Position numbers and translations under genes: made by a program. Under the pieces are notes generated by a model. It ran no database searches and had not been told where the DNA came from. It saw only the letters and a list, made by a program, of their open reading frames with translations. Shown here piece by piece: positions 1 through 9,877 of a stretch of 12,552 bases of DNA (the stretch's first letter is position 1; every line of letters starts with the position of its first letter). Source of the DNA: Glomus cerebriforme (Eukaryota > Glomeromycota > Glomeromycetes > Glomerales > Glomeraceae); the NCBI GenBank assembly GCA_003550305.1, contig QKYT01000767.1, positions 3,162-15,713 of the forward strand. Direction: 5' to 3'.

Positions 1-720
1 GGGGTGGTTATTAAACTTTAATACAAGAATGTTGCTAATGTTCTTTTTTTTCTTTTTTATAGGAATGAATACTTCAGCTTGACTCCTGGAGGTAATTGAA
101 GGGGATATTAAACTTTAAATACAAGAACATTGCTAATGTTCTTTTTTTTTCTTTTTTATAGGAACGAACTCTTCGGCTCAGCTCCTAGAGGTAATTGAGG
201 GAGGTATTAAACTTTAATACAAGAATGTTACTAACGTTCTTTTTTTTCTTTTTTTTAGAAATGAACATTTCGGCTCAACTCCTGGAGGTAATTGAAGAGG
301 GGGTGGTTATTAAACTTTAATATAAGAACGTTGTTAACATTTTTTTTTCTTTTTTATTAGAACGAACACTTCAGCTCAGCTCCTGAAGGTAAATAAGGTA
401 AAAGGGGGCGGAAGGGGAAGGTGTTTCTTTTTTATTTTATTATACAAGAACGTTTATTAACATTCATTTTTTTTTCTTTTTTGTAGGAACAAACTCTTTG
501 GCTCAGCTCCTGAAGGTAAATGAGATAAATAGGGACGGAGGGGGTATTTTTTTTTTATTTTATTATACAAGAACATTTATTAATGTTCATTTTTCTTTTC
601 TTTTTTTGTAAGAATGAACTCTTCAGCTTGACTCCTGAAGGTAATTGAAGGGGGTGATTATTAAACTTTAATACAAGAATATTGCTAACATTTTTTTTTT
701 CTTTTTGTAGGAATGACTTT
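1..720 (+). repeat. Tandem array of seven exon-like units
   Basis: Seven head-to-tail diverged copies. The array is cut by the left edge and copy 7 decays after about 718. Each copy has, in order, a short dyad with a CTAAT/CTAAC-like centre, a T-rich tract of about 20-25 bases, an AG, a conserved 28-29-base core, and GTAATT or GTAAAT. The AG ends at 62, 161, 258, 360, 486, 612 and 710. The donor-like GT starts at 92, 191, 288, 389, 516 and 641. The cores are 63-91, 162-190, 259-287, 361-388, 487-515 and 613-640. GT-to-AG spacings are 70, 68, 73, 98, 98 and 70 bases. The two 98-base spacers carry extra G-rich and T-rich sequence. No long ORF runs through the array on either strand. It could be spliced mini-exons of a gene lying to the left, a spliced noncoding RNA, or a satellite that happens to contain splice-like motifs. 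Expression cannot be judged from sequence. Confidence 0.9.
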
Positions 721-925
721 TCACCCAACTTTAATTACAGTATGTAAAGTTTTATAAAAAATCTGATAGATTTGGTAAATCCAGTGATATAAATGGATCA
801 TCAGATTGACTGGATATCCGTTGAACCATTCGGTCAATCCAGTAGTACAAACAGATCAATCTGAATCTGATCAATTTTCAGATAGATGACCAGATATCTG
901 GATTGACTAGATTTCAGAACATATC
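721..925. repeat. Spacer with inverted GATTGACTGG-type repeats
   Basis: Non-coding stretch rich in variants of GATTGACTGGAT and its complement. An exact 10-base inverted pair, GTCAATCCAG (833-842) and CTGGATTGAC (899-908), brackets about 56 bases. A related GATTGACTGGAT lies at 804-815, and several CAGAT/GATCA words fall between. It may be the remnant of a small fold-back element. No ORF or family is recognised. Confidence 0.45.
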
Positions 926-1037
926 TCTACTACCATCTTCAGCACCACTACCACCTCCTTCATTATCTTCATCACTACTACCATCACTATTACCATCTTT
1001 ATCACCACTATCACCACCACCTCTTCCACCACCATTT
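926..1037. repeat. Degenerate trinucleotide tract (CAC/CAT/ACC type)
   Basis: About 110 bases of triplets such as CAC, CAT, TAC, CTT and CTC on the plus strand with the three-base phase unbroken. Read on the minus strand the tract is an open Gly/Ser/Asp/Glu-rich frame ending in a stop near 915, resembling an acidic Gly-rich protein tail. That frame has no ATG, is closed upstream by a TAA near 1055, and no acceptor in the right phase was found. It is either an imperfect microsatellite or the remnant of a low-complexity C-terminus. Confidence 0.55.
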
Positions 1038-1861
1038 TGGTTATTAATATATTAATTTCTGTAGAAGACCAGACCATTTTTAAAATTAAATTAGAATTTA
1101 AAGAATTTATAATTACTATAAAAAGAGGGAAGAGTAATTATAAGAGAGAGAGAAAGAAAAAAAAAAAAANAAAAACTATTTATATAAAAAAATTCTGGCG
1201 AATATTAGTAAGAATTCAAAAATCTGATTTTTTCGAAAACAATTTTACTTGAAAATCATTTAATAAAATCTTAGCAAATATTCATTAAATATTTATCATA
1301 TTTTTAAGAGAATAATTTTACATTAAATTATTAAATTTCATGTGAATTATATGAATTATTCAAATTTTAAACATAAAAAAATCTTGGTAAATATTTATTA
1401 AATTTAATCATCGAATTTTTAAGAGAACAATTTTATGTCAATTTTATTTAAATTATTAAATTTCACACAAATTAGCAAAAAATTTTTGGAGAATATTCAA
1501 ATTTTACTCACAAAATATTTTTAACATAATTACTGCAGTTTTTAGGTTTATTCAGATTTGATATGACATAATTGAATGAAGAATAATAAAAAAAATCATA
1601 TATTAAAAATGTTTGATTAGAATTAAAAAAATATAAAAAATATAAAAACATAACTACTGCAGTTTTTAGGATCTATAAACTTATAATAGAAAATCATGTA
1701 TTGATCATATGAGAAGCTGATCAGTATATTTATTTTATAAAAATTTATATACGTACTGTACGTCTAAAATAAAAATTCTTTTATTAAAATTATTAGAAAA
1801 TACATTAATGTAAAAATTATTAATAATCTTCATAAATCCAATCCAAATTTAAATCTTATAT
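1038..1861. repeat. AT-rich spacer with diverged direct repeats
   Basis: No gene is supported. An A/G-rich run (about 1144-1176, with one undetermined base at 1170) is followed by two or three diverged tandem copies of a block of roughly 80-115 bases, starting near 1186, 1264 and 1374. They share AAATCTTRGYAAATATT and ATTTTTAAGAGAA words and end in an AAATTATTAAATTTCA motif. Further right, a 24-base segment recurs at 1523-1546 and 1647-1670 with one mismatch. It contains a PstI-like CTGCAG followed by TTTTTAGG. Confidence 0.55.
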
Positions 1862-2107
1862 TTAAATTATCATAATTTTCCATAACTTTTCATACCATTC
1901 TCTTGGTATGGACTCATTATTTTGCCCAATATGCATATTATTAATAGTATCATCTGCAATACTTAACAGCACAATTTCATTCTTTGAATATGCAAGATTT
2001 GTCTTTAAAAGAGAATAAGATGATACTGTTCTACACCGTTTGCATATCGGGGATACTGTATTGATTAATATCAAAAATGGAGATAATTTTGCAATTATAA
2101 GAGCAAT
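1862..2107 (-). pseudogene. Orphan open frame, possible gene fragment
   Basis: On the minus strand an open frame of about 80 codons runs from a TAG near 2108 to a TAA at 1862. It has no ATG near its 5' end; the nearest start-like codon is a TTG at 2072-2074. The composition is more protein-like than the surroundings, with a C-x2-C pair (ICKRC), a serine/leucine-rich middle and a tail with ESIPREWYEKLW. A GGTAATAG just upstream could be an acceptor, which would make this the last exon of a gene, but no partner exon was found to the right. No family is recognised. A decayed fragment or chance ORF is equally possible. Confidence 0.25.
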
Positions 2108-2546
2108 ATTCTATTACCAAAAGAACAATTTTTGATTTGCGTTTATTATTATTGATTAGTTTGAAAAATTAAATTGAATGACGCTAAGTTATCCAGTATA
2201 CAGGTTAAAAATGACAAATATTAATTGGTAAAAAGTTTTTTCTATTTGTTTAGTAAATGCAGTTAATGACATGCATTTCATTCATGATTATAAAAATGAA
2301 GAATGTGTTAAGGTCAATCATAATTCTAAAAATAATTTGTATATTTGAAATTTATACTTTTTTTAAAGCTGTTTAATGTTATTGTTTATTATTAAACATT
2401 TTACATTAATAGAACATTTATAAAATATTTTTTACACTTTATTTACTTTATTTACAATTAGAATATTTCTTAAATAAAGTTTATAGAATACTCTACGATT
2501 TATTTGTGATTTCAAAAATATATCTTTATTATATATTTATTATAAG
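2108..2546. other. AT-rich spacer, nothing recognised
   Basis: Very AT-rich sequence with no ORF of note, no RNA gene recognised and no clear repeat. Confidence 0.6.
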
Positions 2547-2735
2547 TTTACTATACATTTGCTATAACTTTAATATCAATTTACTATAACTTTAATATCA
2601 ATTTACTATAACTTTAATATCAATTTACTATATATTTAATATCAATTTACTATACATTTAATATCAATTTACTATACTTAATATAACTATACTATAACTT
2701 TAGTATAACTTTAATATATATACAGTATACTATAC
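2547..2735. repeat. 22-base minisatellite
   Basis: Tandem copies with an exact 22-base period begin at 2561, 2583, 2605, 2627, 2649 and 2671. The first full copies read ACTATAACTTTAATATCAAT plus TT. Later copies vary ATAACT to ATATAT or ATACAT. Degenerate half-copies flank the core on both sides, to about 2547 and 2735. The tract is non-coding. Confidence 0.9.
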
Positions 2736-2984
2736 ATTTAAGATTTTGATACTTTATTTATATGAGCCAGTTAAATCAGGTGACTATTTTCTTAATATGC
2801 ATCAACTTTATATACATAATTTACTTAAACTTATTATGATGATGTTAATCCATATCAGAATTAAATCTTGGTTATAAGGTATATGATAAGTTTTTAACTT
2901 AGTCACGATATGAATTCGATTTTAAAAATTTCTGCAAAGTAATCACCTAATTTTGAAAAACAGTTTTAAATCATATCAAATTAT
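2736..2984. other. AT-rich spacer, nothing recognised
   Basis: No ORF, repeat or RNA gene is supported in this stretch. Confidence 0.5.
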
Positions 2985-3346
2985 TTCTATAAAATTACAA
3001 ATTAATTATAGTCACTATCACCTCATAATTCTAAATATACATATTATTTTTATTAATAAATAAATCTCTATATAATCACTGTAATTTTAGTCATAAAATA
3101 ATTTCAGCCAGAATTACCGAATCACATGATTAAATTTTCTTTTTAAGAATAAATATTATATGCAAAAATTAGTAAAAATTTTTTATTGAATGGCTATTGC
3201 CAAAAATGGAAATACACAAATTATAATTTACTAATTTTAGCCAAAATTAAGAAATTTTTAATTCCAATACCTTTATATAAGTACTTCTATATAATTACCG
3301 ATTTTGAGAGAACTGATTAAATGACTATATGGAGGTCTGACTGTAG
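2985..3346. mobile_element. Possible pogo/Tc1-like MITE remnant
   Basis: The right end, read on the minus strand from about 3345, begins TACAGTCAGACCTCCATATA. This resembles the terminal repeats of pogo/Fot1-type elements, which insert at TA. Internal copies of the same theme, CTCTATATAATCA followed by a TTTTAG-rich word, lie at 3065-3095 and 3281-3308. A weaker, diverged left end (TAGTCACTATCACCTC) sits near 3009. No transposase is encoded, so this would be a non-autonomous, decayed copy. A matching left terminus was not found, so the left boundary is a guess. Confidence 0.35.
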
Positions 3347-4342
3347 TTTAAACTGATAAGTTTGAAAGTTTCTGACTTGGTAAATTAAAATTAATAGTTA
3401 GAAATTTAATATAACTTTTTTAATTAATGTAACATTATTTTAAAAATGTCATATTATAATTATAAGGAATTTGTTAGTTATAAAGGTTTTGCACTATATA
3501 AATTTTTTATAGGATATAGGAATAATTTAATATGATTTAAATATATTTTTCAAAATCAGATATTTATAAAAAGTTATGATTATATAAGAGGTAATTATAT
3601 AGAAGTCTAACTATATAATTTATTATTAATTTCTTTAAAAATAGAAAATAGCAATTATTATTCAATTTAATTTAATTGATTTCTTTATAGCTGAAAATAA
3701 AATTAATTAAAAAAAAGTTATTTTACTATTAATTTGAAAAATATTTTACAATTCATTACTATATATAGTAAGGTTTAATATTATAACAATCATGATTATT
3801 AAGTAATTAGATTTTACAATTTTAGTATTTATATAAAATATTTTAAAAAAAATTTGTTTTATATAGCCTTTTTTATTTATTTTAAAAAATAGCATTTTAA
3901 TTACAATCTTTAATAAAAGTAATGGCAGTAGAAATATCATGTATTATTTTAAATATAAAATTAATATTTTCTGGTTTAAATTAAAATTTATAATATTAAA
4001 TAGATTTTTAGAATATTACTTTAAAAAGTAATTTTATTTTTAACTAACTTATACTATAATTGTTTTTTGTTATATTATATTATTATTGAAAAATATAATT
4101 AATAATTTATTAGCATTTAAAATGAAATAATCATGCAATTATAAAACAAAACTTGAAGTATTATTTTTTTTAATACAGTAACTAATGATTAGATTAAAAC
4201 AAATTTACTATTATTGAGTTTTTTATACATATTATCTTTAAAAATAGATAGCTTTTATATATAGGAATTTGATATTTTAAATTTTTAACTGATTTTATTT
4301 AGAGTAATTTTATTACACAGATGTTATATATAATTTAAAAGA
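3347..4342. other. AT-rich spacer with one transposon-end-like motif
   Basis: This kilobase is about four-fifths A+T and supports no gene. On the minus strand near 3590-3618 the sequence TAGTTAGACTTCTATATAA resembles the terminus ending at 3345, so it may be the end of a second, more decayed element of that type. The rest shows only short A/T homopolymers and no recognisable unit. Confidence 0.4.
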
Positions 4343-4416
4343 TCACCATTCATACTATCACATCAAAAGATATCCAATAGTAGTAATTTTGTTTCAATGT
4401 GATTATTGGATGGTGA
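4343..4416. repeat. 74-base imperfect palindrome
   Basis: The segment opens with TCACCATTCATACTATCACA, and its reverse complement opens with TCACCATCCAATAATCACAT. The arms therefore pair over about 21 bases with a few mismatches and one gap, leaving a loop of about 30 bases that contains GATATCC and CCAATAGTAG. It is an isolated fold-back structure in AT-rich sequence, possibly a tiny MITE or the fused ends of an excised element. Confidence 0.55.
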
Positions 4417-4926
4417 GAAAATTAAGAAAAAATCAAAAATTAAATTAAAAAAATGGTATCAAGTATAAATAATATGTAAAATTGGATTAAAACATATATT
4501 GATGCAGAATCAAATATTAATTAAATAATGAAATATATGTATTTTTTGTTTTTTTTTTAGAATATAAAAAAATATTTTTATATTTTATTATAATTTTCAT
4601 TCATATCATTAAAAAAACTAACTGCTATTACTTTTGCTAAAGTATATAGAAATATAATTTATAATTTTATTCAAAATATATTATATATAAAAGTTAGTTG
4701 ATGATTTGTATTATTATAGTTGCTAAAATAAAAATTCATTATATCAAAATGAATTGTTTATAAAATAATCAGTCTTTTCAAATATCTTTCTTTCCATCTG
4801 ACATGAGAATCAAACAAATTTGATTGGATGAAAATCTTGTATTATATTAAATGGGCTGGCTTATGAAGAGTATTATAGAAAAATTTTTATATAATATAAA
4901 AGTATGAATTGTAAGTTTAATAAATC
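4417..4926. other. AT-rich spacer downstream of the dipeptidase gene
   Basis: No gene or repeat family is recognised. A slightly less AT-rich patch around 4780-4870 has no ORF of note. Confidence 0.5.
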
Positions 4927-4932
4927 TTTATT
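4927..4932 (-). terminator. AATAAA poly(A) signal candidate
   Basis: An AATAAA on the minus strand lies about 35 bases past the dipeptidase stop codon. That is a plausible cleavage/polyadenylation signal for this gene. Confidence 0.5.
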
Positions 4933-4967
4933 AAAATTTTTATCCATTATGATTCAAATATTATAAC

Positions 4968-7132
4968 TTAAGTAGTTTTAGCTACTTCGTGTAAATAAGT
5001 ACCAAGCAGTTTAATTCCTTGAATATAATTAAATCGATCAAGTTTTTCATTTGTTGAATGAGCACCCTATAAAATTGAAAATTATTTAAAATGAAATTGA
5101 TTAAAATTGCAGAAATAAATAAATACTTACATCATCACCTCTACCCATTGGAAGCAAAAGAACATTCTTATTTAATGCATCTTGGAAAGTAAGAGTAACG
5201 GGAATAGAACCTCCTTCACGTGTCATATCAGGTTTGCAATTAAAAACTTTTTCAACGGCTTTAGCCGCCGCGACTGTAAAGATAATAATTTATCAATAAT
5301 ACTATTGTATGCCTTGATTTAAAAAAACAGTGAACATACCAAAATTCCAGTGATTTGGACTTGCAACCCACGCTTTAGCACCATGTAAACATTCTACATG
5401 AAGTTTATTTTTACTACCCAGTTTAGCAAATTCTTCTTTCAAATATTTTTCAACATAAGCTGTAATTTTATCAGGATCCATGTTTGGAACTAATCGAATT
5501 GAGAATTTGCCTGAAACTTTACAAGGTAATACAGTTTTAGCTCCTGACGCAGAAAATGCTCCTTCGACACCATGTATAGAGAGTGATGGATAGCGCCAAC
5601 TTAAAATTATAAAAATTTAGTATGTGTAATTAATAATTATTATTATTTGGTTTTTAGCCAAAGTAATTACCGGGCTTGTAAAGTTCGGGTTTCATTATCG
5701 AATATATTAGTTTGAGATTCGATAGCAGAATGAAGTTCATGTAACTTGAATTCGATTGACTTATAAGTTTCTTGTTCCTCATCTAATATTAAAAAAAAGA
5801 GTTATTATTCTTAATTTGCAAATAAAAATAATAACAATAAATTTAATTACCGGTCAATTCTGCTACGTCATCATTAACTCCAGGAATTAATATTTTTCCA
5901 TCTGTAGTAACTAATTTACTGAGTAAAATAACCAAATCTGTCATAGGTTCATAAACAGTACCACCAAAAACTCCAGAATGAAGATCCCGTCCTGGACCAG
6001 AAACTGAGACTTTAAAATAAGAAATACCCTTAAGAAAGAATATAAATGATAAATAGAATATCCTTTCTATTACAATAGCATAAGTTGTATTAACTACATA
6101 CGCGTAAACCATAAGTTAAGCAAGGCTTCGTTACACCTAACCAATAATTATCCGAGATGCAAACTGCATCAACGTCTTTAAAATATCTGTTAGCCTCTCG
6201 TAAAATCAAATCATCCAATCCTTCTGATCCATTTTCCTCCATTCCTTAAAATAATTCAACAAATAATTTTAAAATTTTTATAATATTTAAAGATTCTTTA
6301 TTAATCTGACTACCTTCAAAACAAATTTTCAGGTTTACTGGAAATTCAACACCGGCTTTTTGATGTGCTTCAATTGCATTAAGCCAGCCAATGATTGGAC
6401 CTTTGTCATCTGAAGATCCACGACCTACTAAACGACCAGTAGAATCTTCAGTTAGTTTCCAAGGATCTGAACTCCATCCATCTTCAATCAAAGCCTTTTG
6501 AATAGAAATAAATATTACTATTACTAACAAATGTATTATATAAATGAATATTTTAAAACTTGATTACTTACCGGCTGAACATCATAGTGTCCATAGACCA
6601 AGATAGTTTTTTTATTAGGATCATTGCCATAAGTACCCAACAAGATAGGCGGCAATTTCAAAGTTTTGCCATCCACCACATGAGTGCCTACATCAGCAGC
6701 TTCATAGCTAATCGTAAATAAATATTTTAAAAATTGTATCGAATAATATAAAGATAATAAATATCATACAATTCGCACACCTAATACCAAGTTGTTTGAA
6801 CAACTCGATGAGCCAATTACCCATCCGGAAGACTTCTTCACGGTGACCTGCATCAGCGCTCACGCTAAATTATAATTGAAGGATATAGGGTCATTAAGAT
6901 ATATATAGTATTTAAATTTATTTGAAAGAATGCAAATAAAAGCTATAATTAATATTTAGAATATCATGATATATAAAGAATCTTCTCGCTTTTAAATGTT
7001 AGGAACTACAACTTTAACGATATTTTCAACGTACCTCGGAATAGCTACTGCTTCTCTCAACCTAGCAACGTAATGATCCTGGTTTTGATCAACATAGTTG
7101 AAAAAACTTTCCAATGGTGCAGTGTTTGCCAT
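4968..7132 (-). CDS. DUG1: Cys-Gly metallodipeptidase (Dug1/CNDP2, M20 family)
   Basis: Ten exons join in frame: 7132-7035, 6864-6781, 6707-6572, 6494-6314, 6244-6102, 6028-5851, 5782-5671, 5599-5340, 5273-5131 and 5066-4968. They give 477 aa, against about 475-481 for yeast Dug1 and human CNDP2. Known family role: a cytosolic dinuclear-metal dipeptidase that splits Cys-Gly during glutathione breakdown and acts on other dipeptides. Seen here: N-terminal [19 protein letters not shown] with metal ligand His101; RGSSDDKGP with Asp135/136; [11 protein letters not shown] with the catalytic and ligand Glu169/170; Asp198 in [16 protein letters not shown] with His231, which reaches the partner active site in the dimer; and C-terminal GAHSTNEK with metal ligand His448. 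All key residues are present. The start ATG sits in ATAATGG and yields the usual family N-terminus. Introns are 64-77 bases except the first (170). No targeting peptide is apparent. Family assignment is very secure; the Cys-Gly specificity is by homology. Confidence 0.96.
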
Positions 7133-7483
7133 TATACCAATGCAAAAAAAAAAAAAAATAATTCAAAGTGAGCTTAAGAAACAAAATATCCGTTTTTTGT
7201 CTAAAATAGTTAGATTATCTGTATTTATTTAAAATACTGCGCCAAGATAGCATCCGGGATTATTGAATAGCCGACGCTGAAAAATATGGAAGTGCGTAAC
7301 ATTACACGATTAAACATTTATTTCTATTTTCTATTATATTTTACAGTCCCAAAAATTGTATATCAAAAAATTAAGATTAACACTATATAATAATTATTAC
7401 AGTTAACACGTATGTTCAAAAAAAAAAAATGAATTAAACATAAGATTATATGAAACTATAAATAAGTAAATAAGAATAATTTG
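7133..7483. promoter_or_regulatory. Spacer: dipeptidase promoter and inhibitor-2 3' region
   Basis: These 351 bases separate two genes on the same strand. Next to the dipeptidase start is a 15-base A run (about 7145-7159). A patch of relatively high GC at about 7238-7310 contains GCGCCAAG, CATCCGGG and GCCGACGC and stands out from the AT background, so it may hold promoter elements. No TATA box is obvious and no known site was identified. Confidence 0.35.
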
Positions 7484-8348
7484 CTATGTTTCCATGGGAA
7501 AAGTACTATTGTTTGACGACGAATTATCGTAGTCATTATTATTATCATTTTCTTCTTTTTCATTTTCTTCATTGTCATAATCGTTCGGTAATGTCTTTGT
7601 AAGTTTCGTCTTCAAGGCAGTCGCATTACTATTTTCTTCATCATCTACGTCCTCTTCTACCAATTTATGTCCTAATCGAAGTGCTTCTTTCATATTGTAA
7701 TGTTTTGCTCTAAGTTCAGCAAATTTTTTACGTTTTGCTTTAGCTAAACAAAAGAAAATCAAATTAATTCATAAGAAAAGTCTTGGTTGATGATTTTAGT
7801 ATAAACCGACTTACTCTCTTCATCCTCTTCAGAATTTTCAGAATCCCAGTCGTCCTTGATTGAGTCAGGAAAATGAGCCGATGATGGAGAAACCGATGCA
7901 AATGAACCTACAGGAGAAACGCTACTAGAGCCTTGGTTACTATTACTAGAACCCAAAGCCAAACCAGGGATTGCTACAATCCAACAAAAGGTGATCAAAA
8001 TTAAGAGTAATTTAAAATGACATAAATAAACTTTACAAGTAAATACAAACAACATACTTTCAAGATCAGTCATAATCTCATCTGTCTCTTGGTTGTAATG
8101 AATGTAAGGCGTTTTAGGTTCTGTGACTTTCATTGTAGAATTCTTCTGTGCTTCGGTTAACTGAATATTGTCTTCGTCCCATTTTAATCTGTAATGAAAT
8201 AGCCAGAATTTTTTGTTAGTTATCATATATAATACTTTTTATGTACTAAAATTTAGTCAAAAATTGAAAAAAATGCTTGCTTTGGTGTTTTCGCTTGAAA
8301 ATTTATAGATGGTTTCTTAAGAATACCTTTAGGTTTACTAGTGGACAT
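7484..8348 (-). CDS. GLC8: Protein phosphatase 1 inhibitor 2 (IPP-2/Glc8 family)
   Basis: Four exons: 8348-8281, 8188-8058, 7973-7815 and 7743-7484, giving 205 aa, the same length as human inhibitor 2. Known role: this intrinsically disordered protein binds and modulates type-1 protein phosphatase (PP1). Seen here: the N-terminal KGILKKPS box (residues 7-14), which docks on PP1; KLKWDEDNI (23-31); EPKTPY with Thr49, matching the GSK3/CDK phosphorylation site; and [10 protein letters not shown] with the HYN motif at 134-136, the segment that lies over the PP1 active site. Ser-rich (about 76-100) and acidic stretches (EEDEE and the Asn/Asp/Glu tail) are typical of the family. The first intron is unusual: it begins with GC (GCAAGC) and ends in ACAG, and no GT donor keeps the frame. 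The gene diverges from the Cwc24 gene. The symbol is the yeast name; orthology is inferred from the motifs. Confidence 0.92.
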
Positions 8349-8547
8349 TTTTGCAAGTTGATTAGGTTGATCAAAATTTGGGATATATATTAATCATCCT
8401 AAAATGTGGCTTAGCTTTTAATGATCACATCTTGCATATAATTTGCGTACTTACTATAATTAGGTAAGAATGTGGCGTGACTATTAGCCTGGGATCAGGT
8501 CATATAAATACAAAAATTATACATAAAATACATATAATTAAATTCTC
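8349..8547. promoter_or_regulatory. Shared divergent promoter of inhibitor 2 and Cwc24
   Basis: Only 199 bases separate the two divergent start codons, so both promoters must lie here or overlap the genes. A TATAAATA at 8503-8510 is 38 bases before the Cwc24 ATG. The word ATGTGGC occurs twice in the same direction, at 8404-8410 and 8470-8476. Two GATCA-containing words (near 8422 and 8493) are also present. The function of these words is unknown. Confidence 0.6.
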
Positions 8548-9846
<1,299 letters not shown>

Positions 9847-9850
9847 TGAT

Positions 9851-9856
9851 AATAAA
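9851..9856 (+). terminator. AATAAA poly(A) signal candidate for Cwc24
   Basis: AATAAA begins five bases after the Cwc24 stop codon. Cleavage 10-30 bases further on would place the mRNA end inside or next to the opposing Gemin7-like coding region. On the other strand an AATAAA (9874-9879) overlaps the Gemin7-like stop. Confidence 0.4.
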
Positions 9857-9877
9857 GTAAAAAAATGGTAATATTTA

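Noticed and set aside
1..720. CRISPR array
   Set aside because: Units are diverged over their whole length with no unique spacers, and the host is clearly eukaryotic.
1..720. Series of intrinsic terminators
   Set aside because: The hairpin-plus-T-run look is explained equally well by intron ends, and bacterial-type terminators are not expected in a fungal nucleus.
1037..1252. 71-codon plus-strand frame across an A-rich run
   Set aside because: It spans a low-complexity A/G run and an undetermined base, is Lys/Ile-rich like random AT sequence, and lies within diverged repeats.
3746..3940. 64-codon minus-strand frame
   Set aside because: The Ile/Leu/Lys/Asn/Phe-only composition is what AT-rich noncoding DNA gives by chance; no motif or splice context.
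4343..4416. tRNA gene
   Set aside because: The length is right, but there are no A/B box promoter sequences, no D or T arms and no acceptor pairing of tRNA type.
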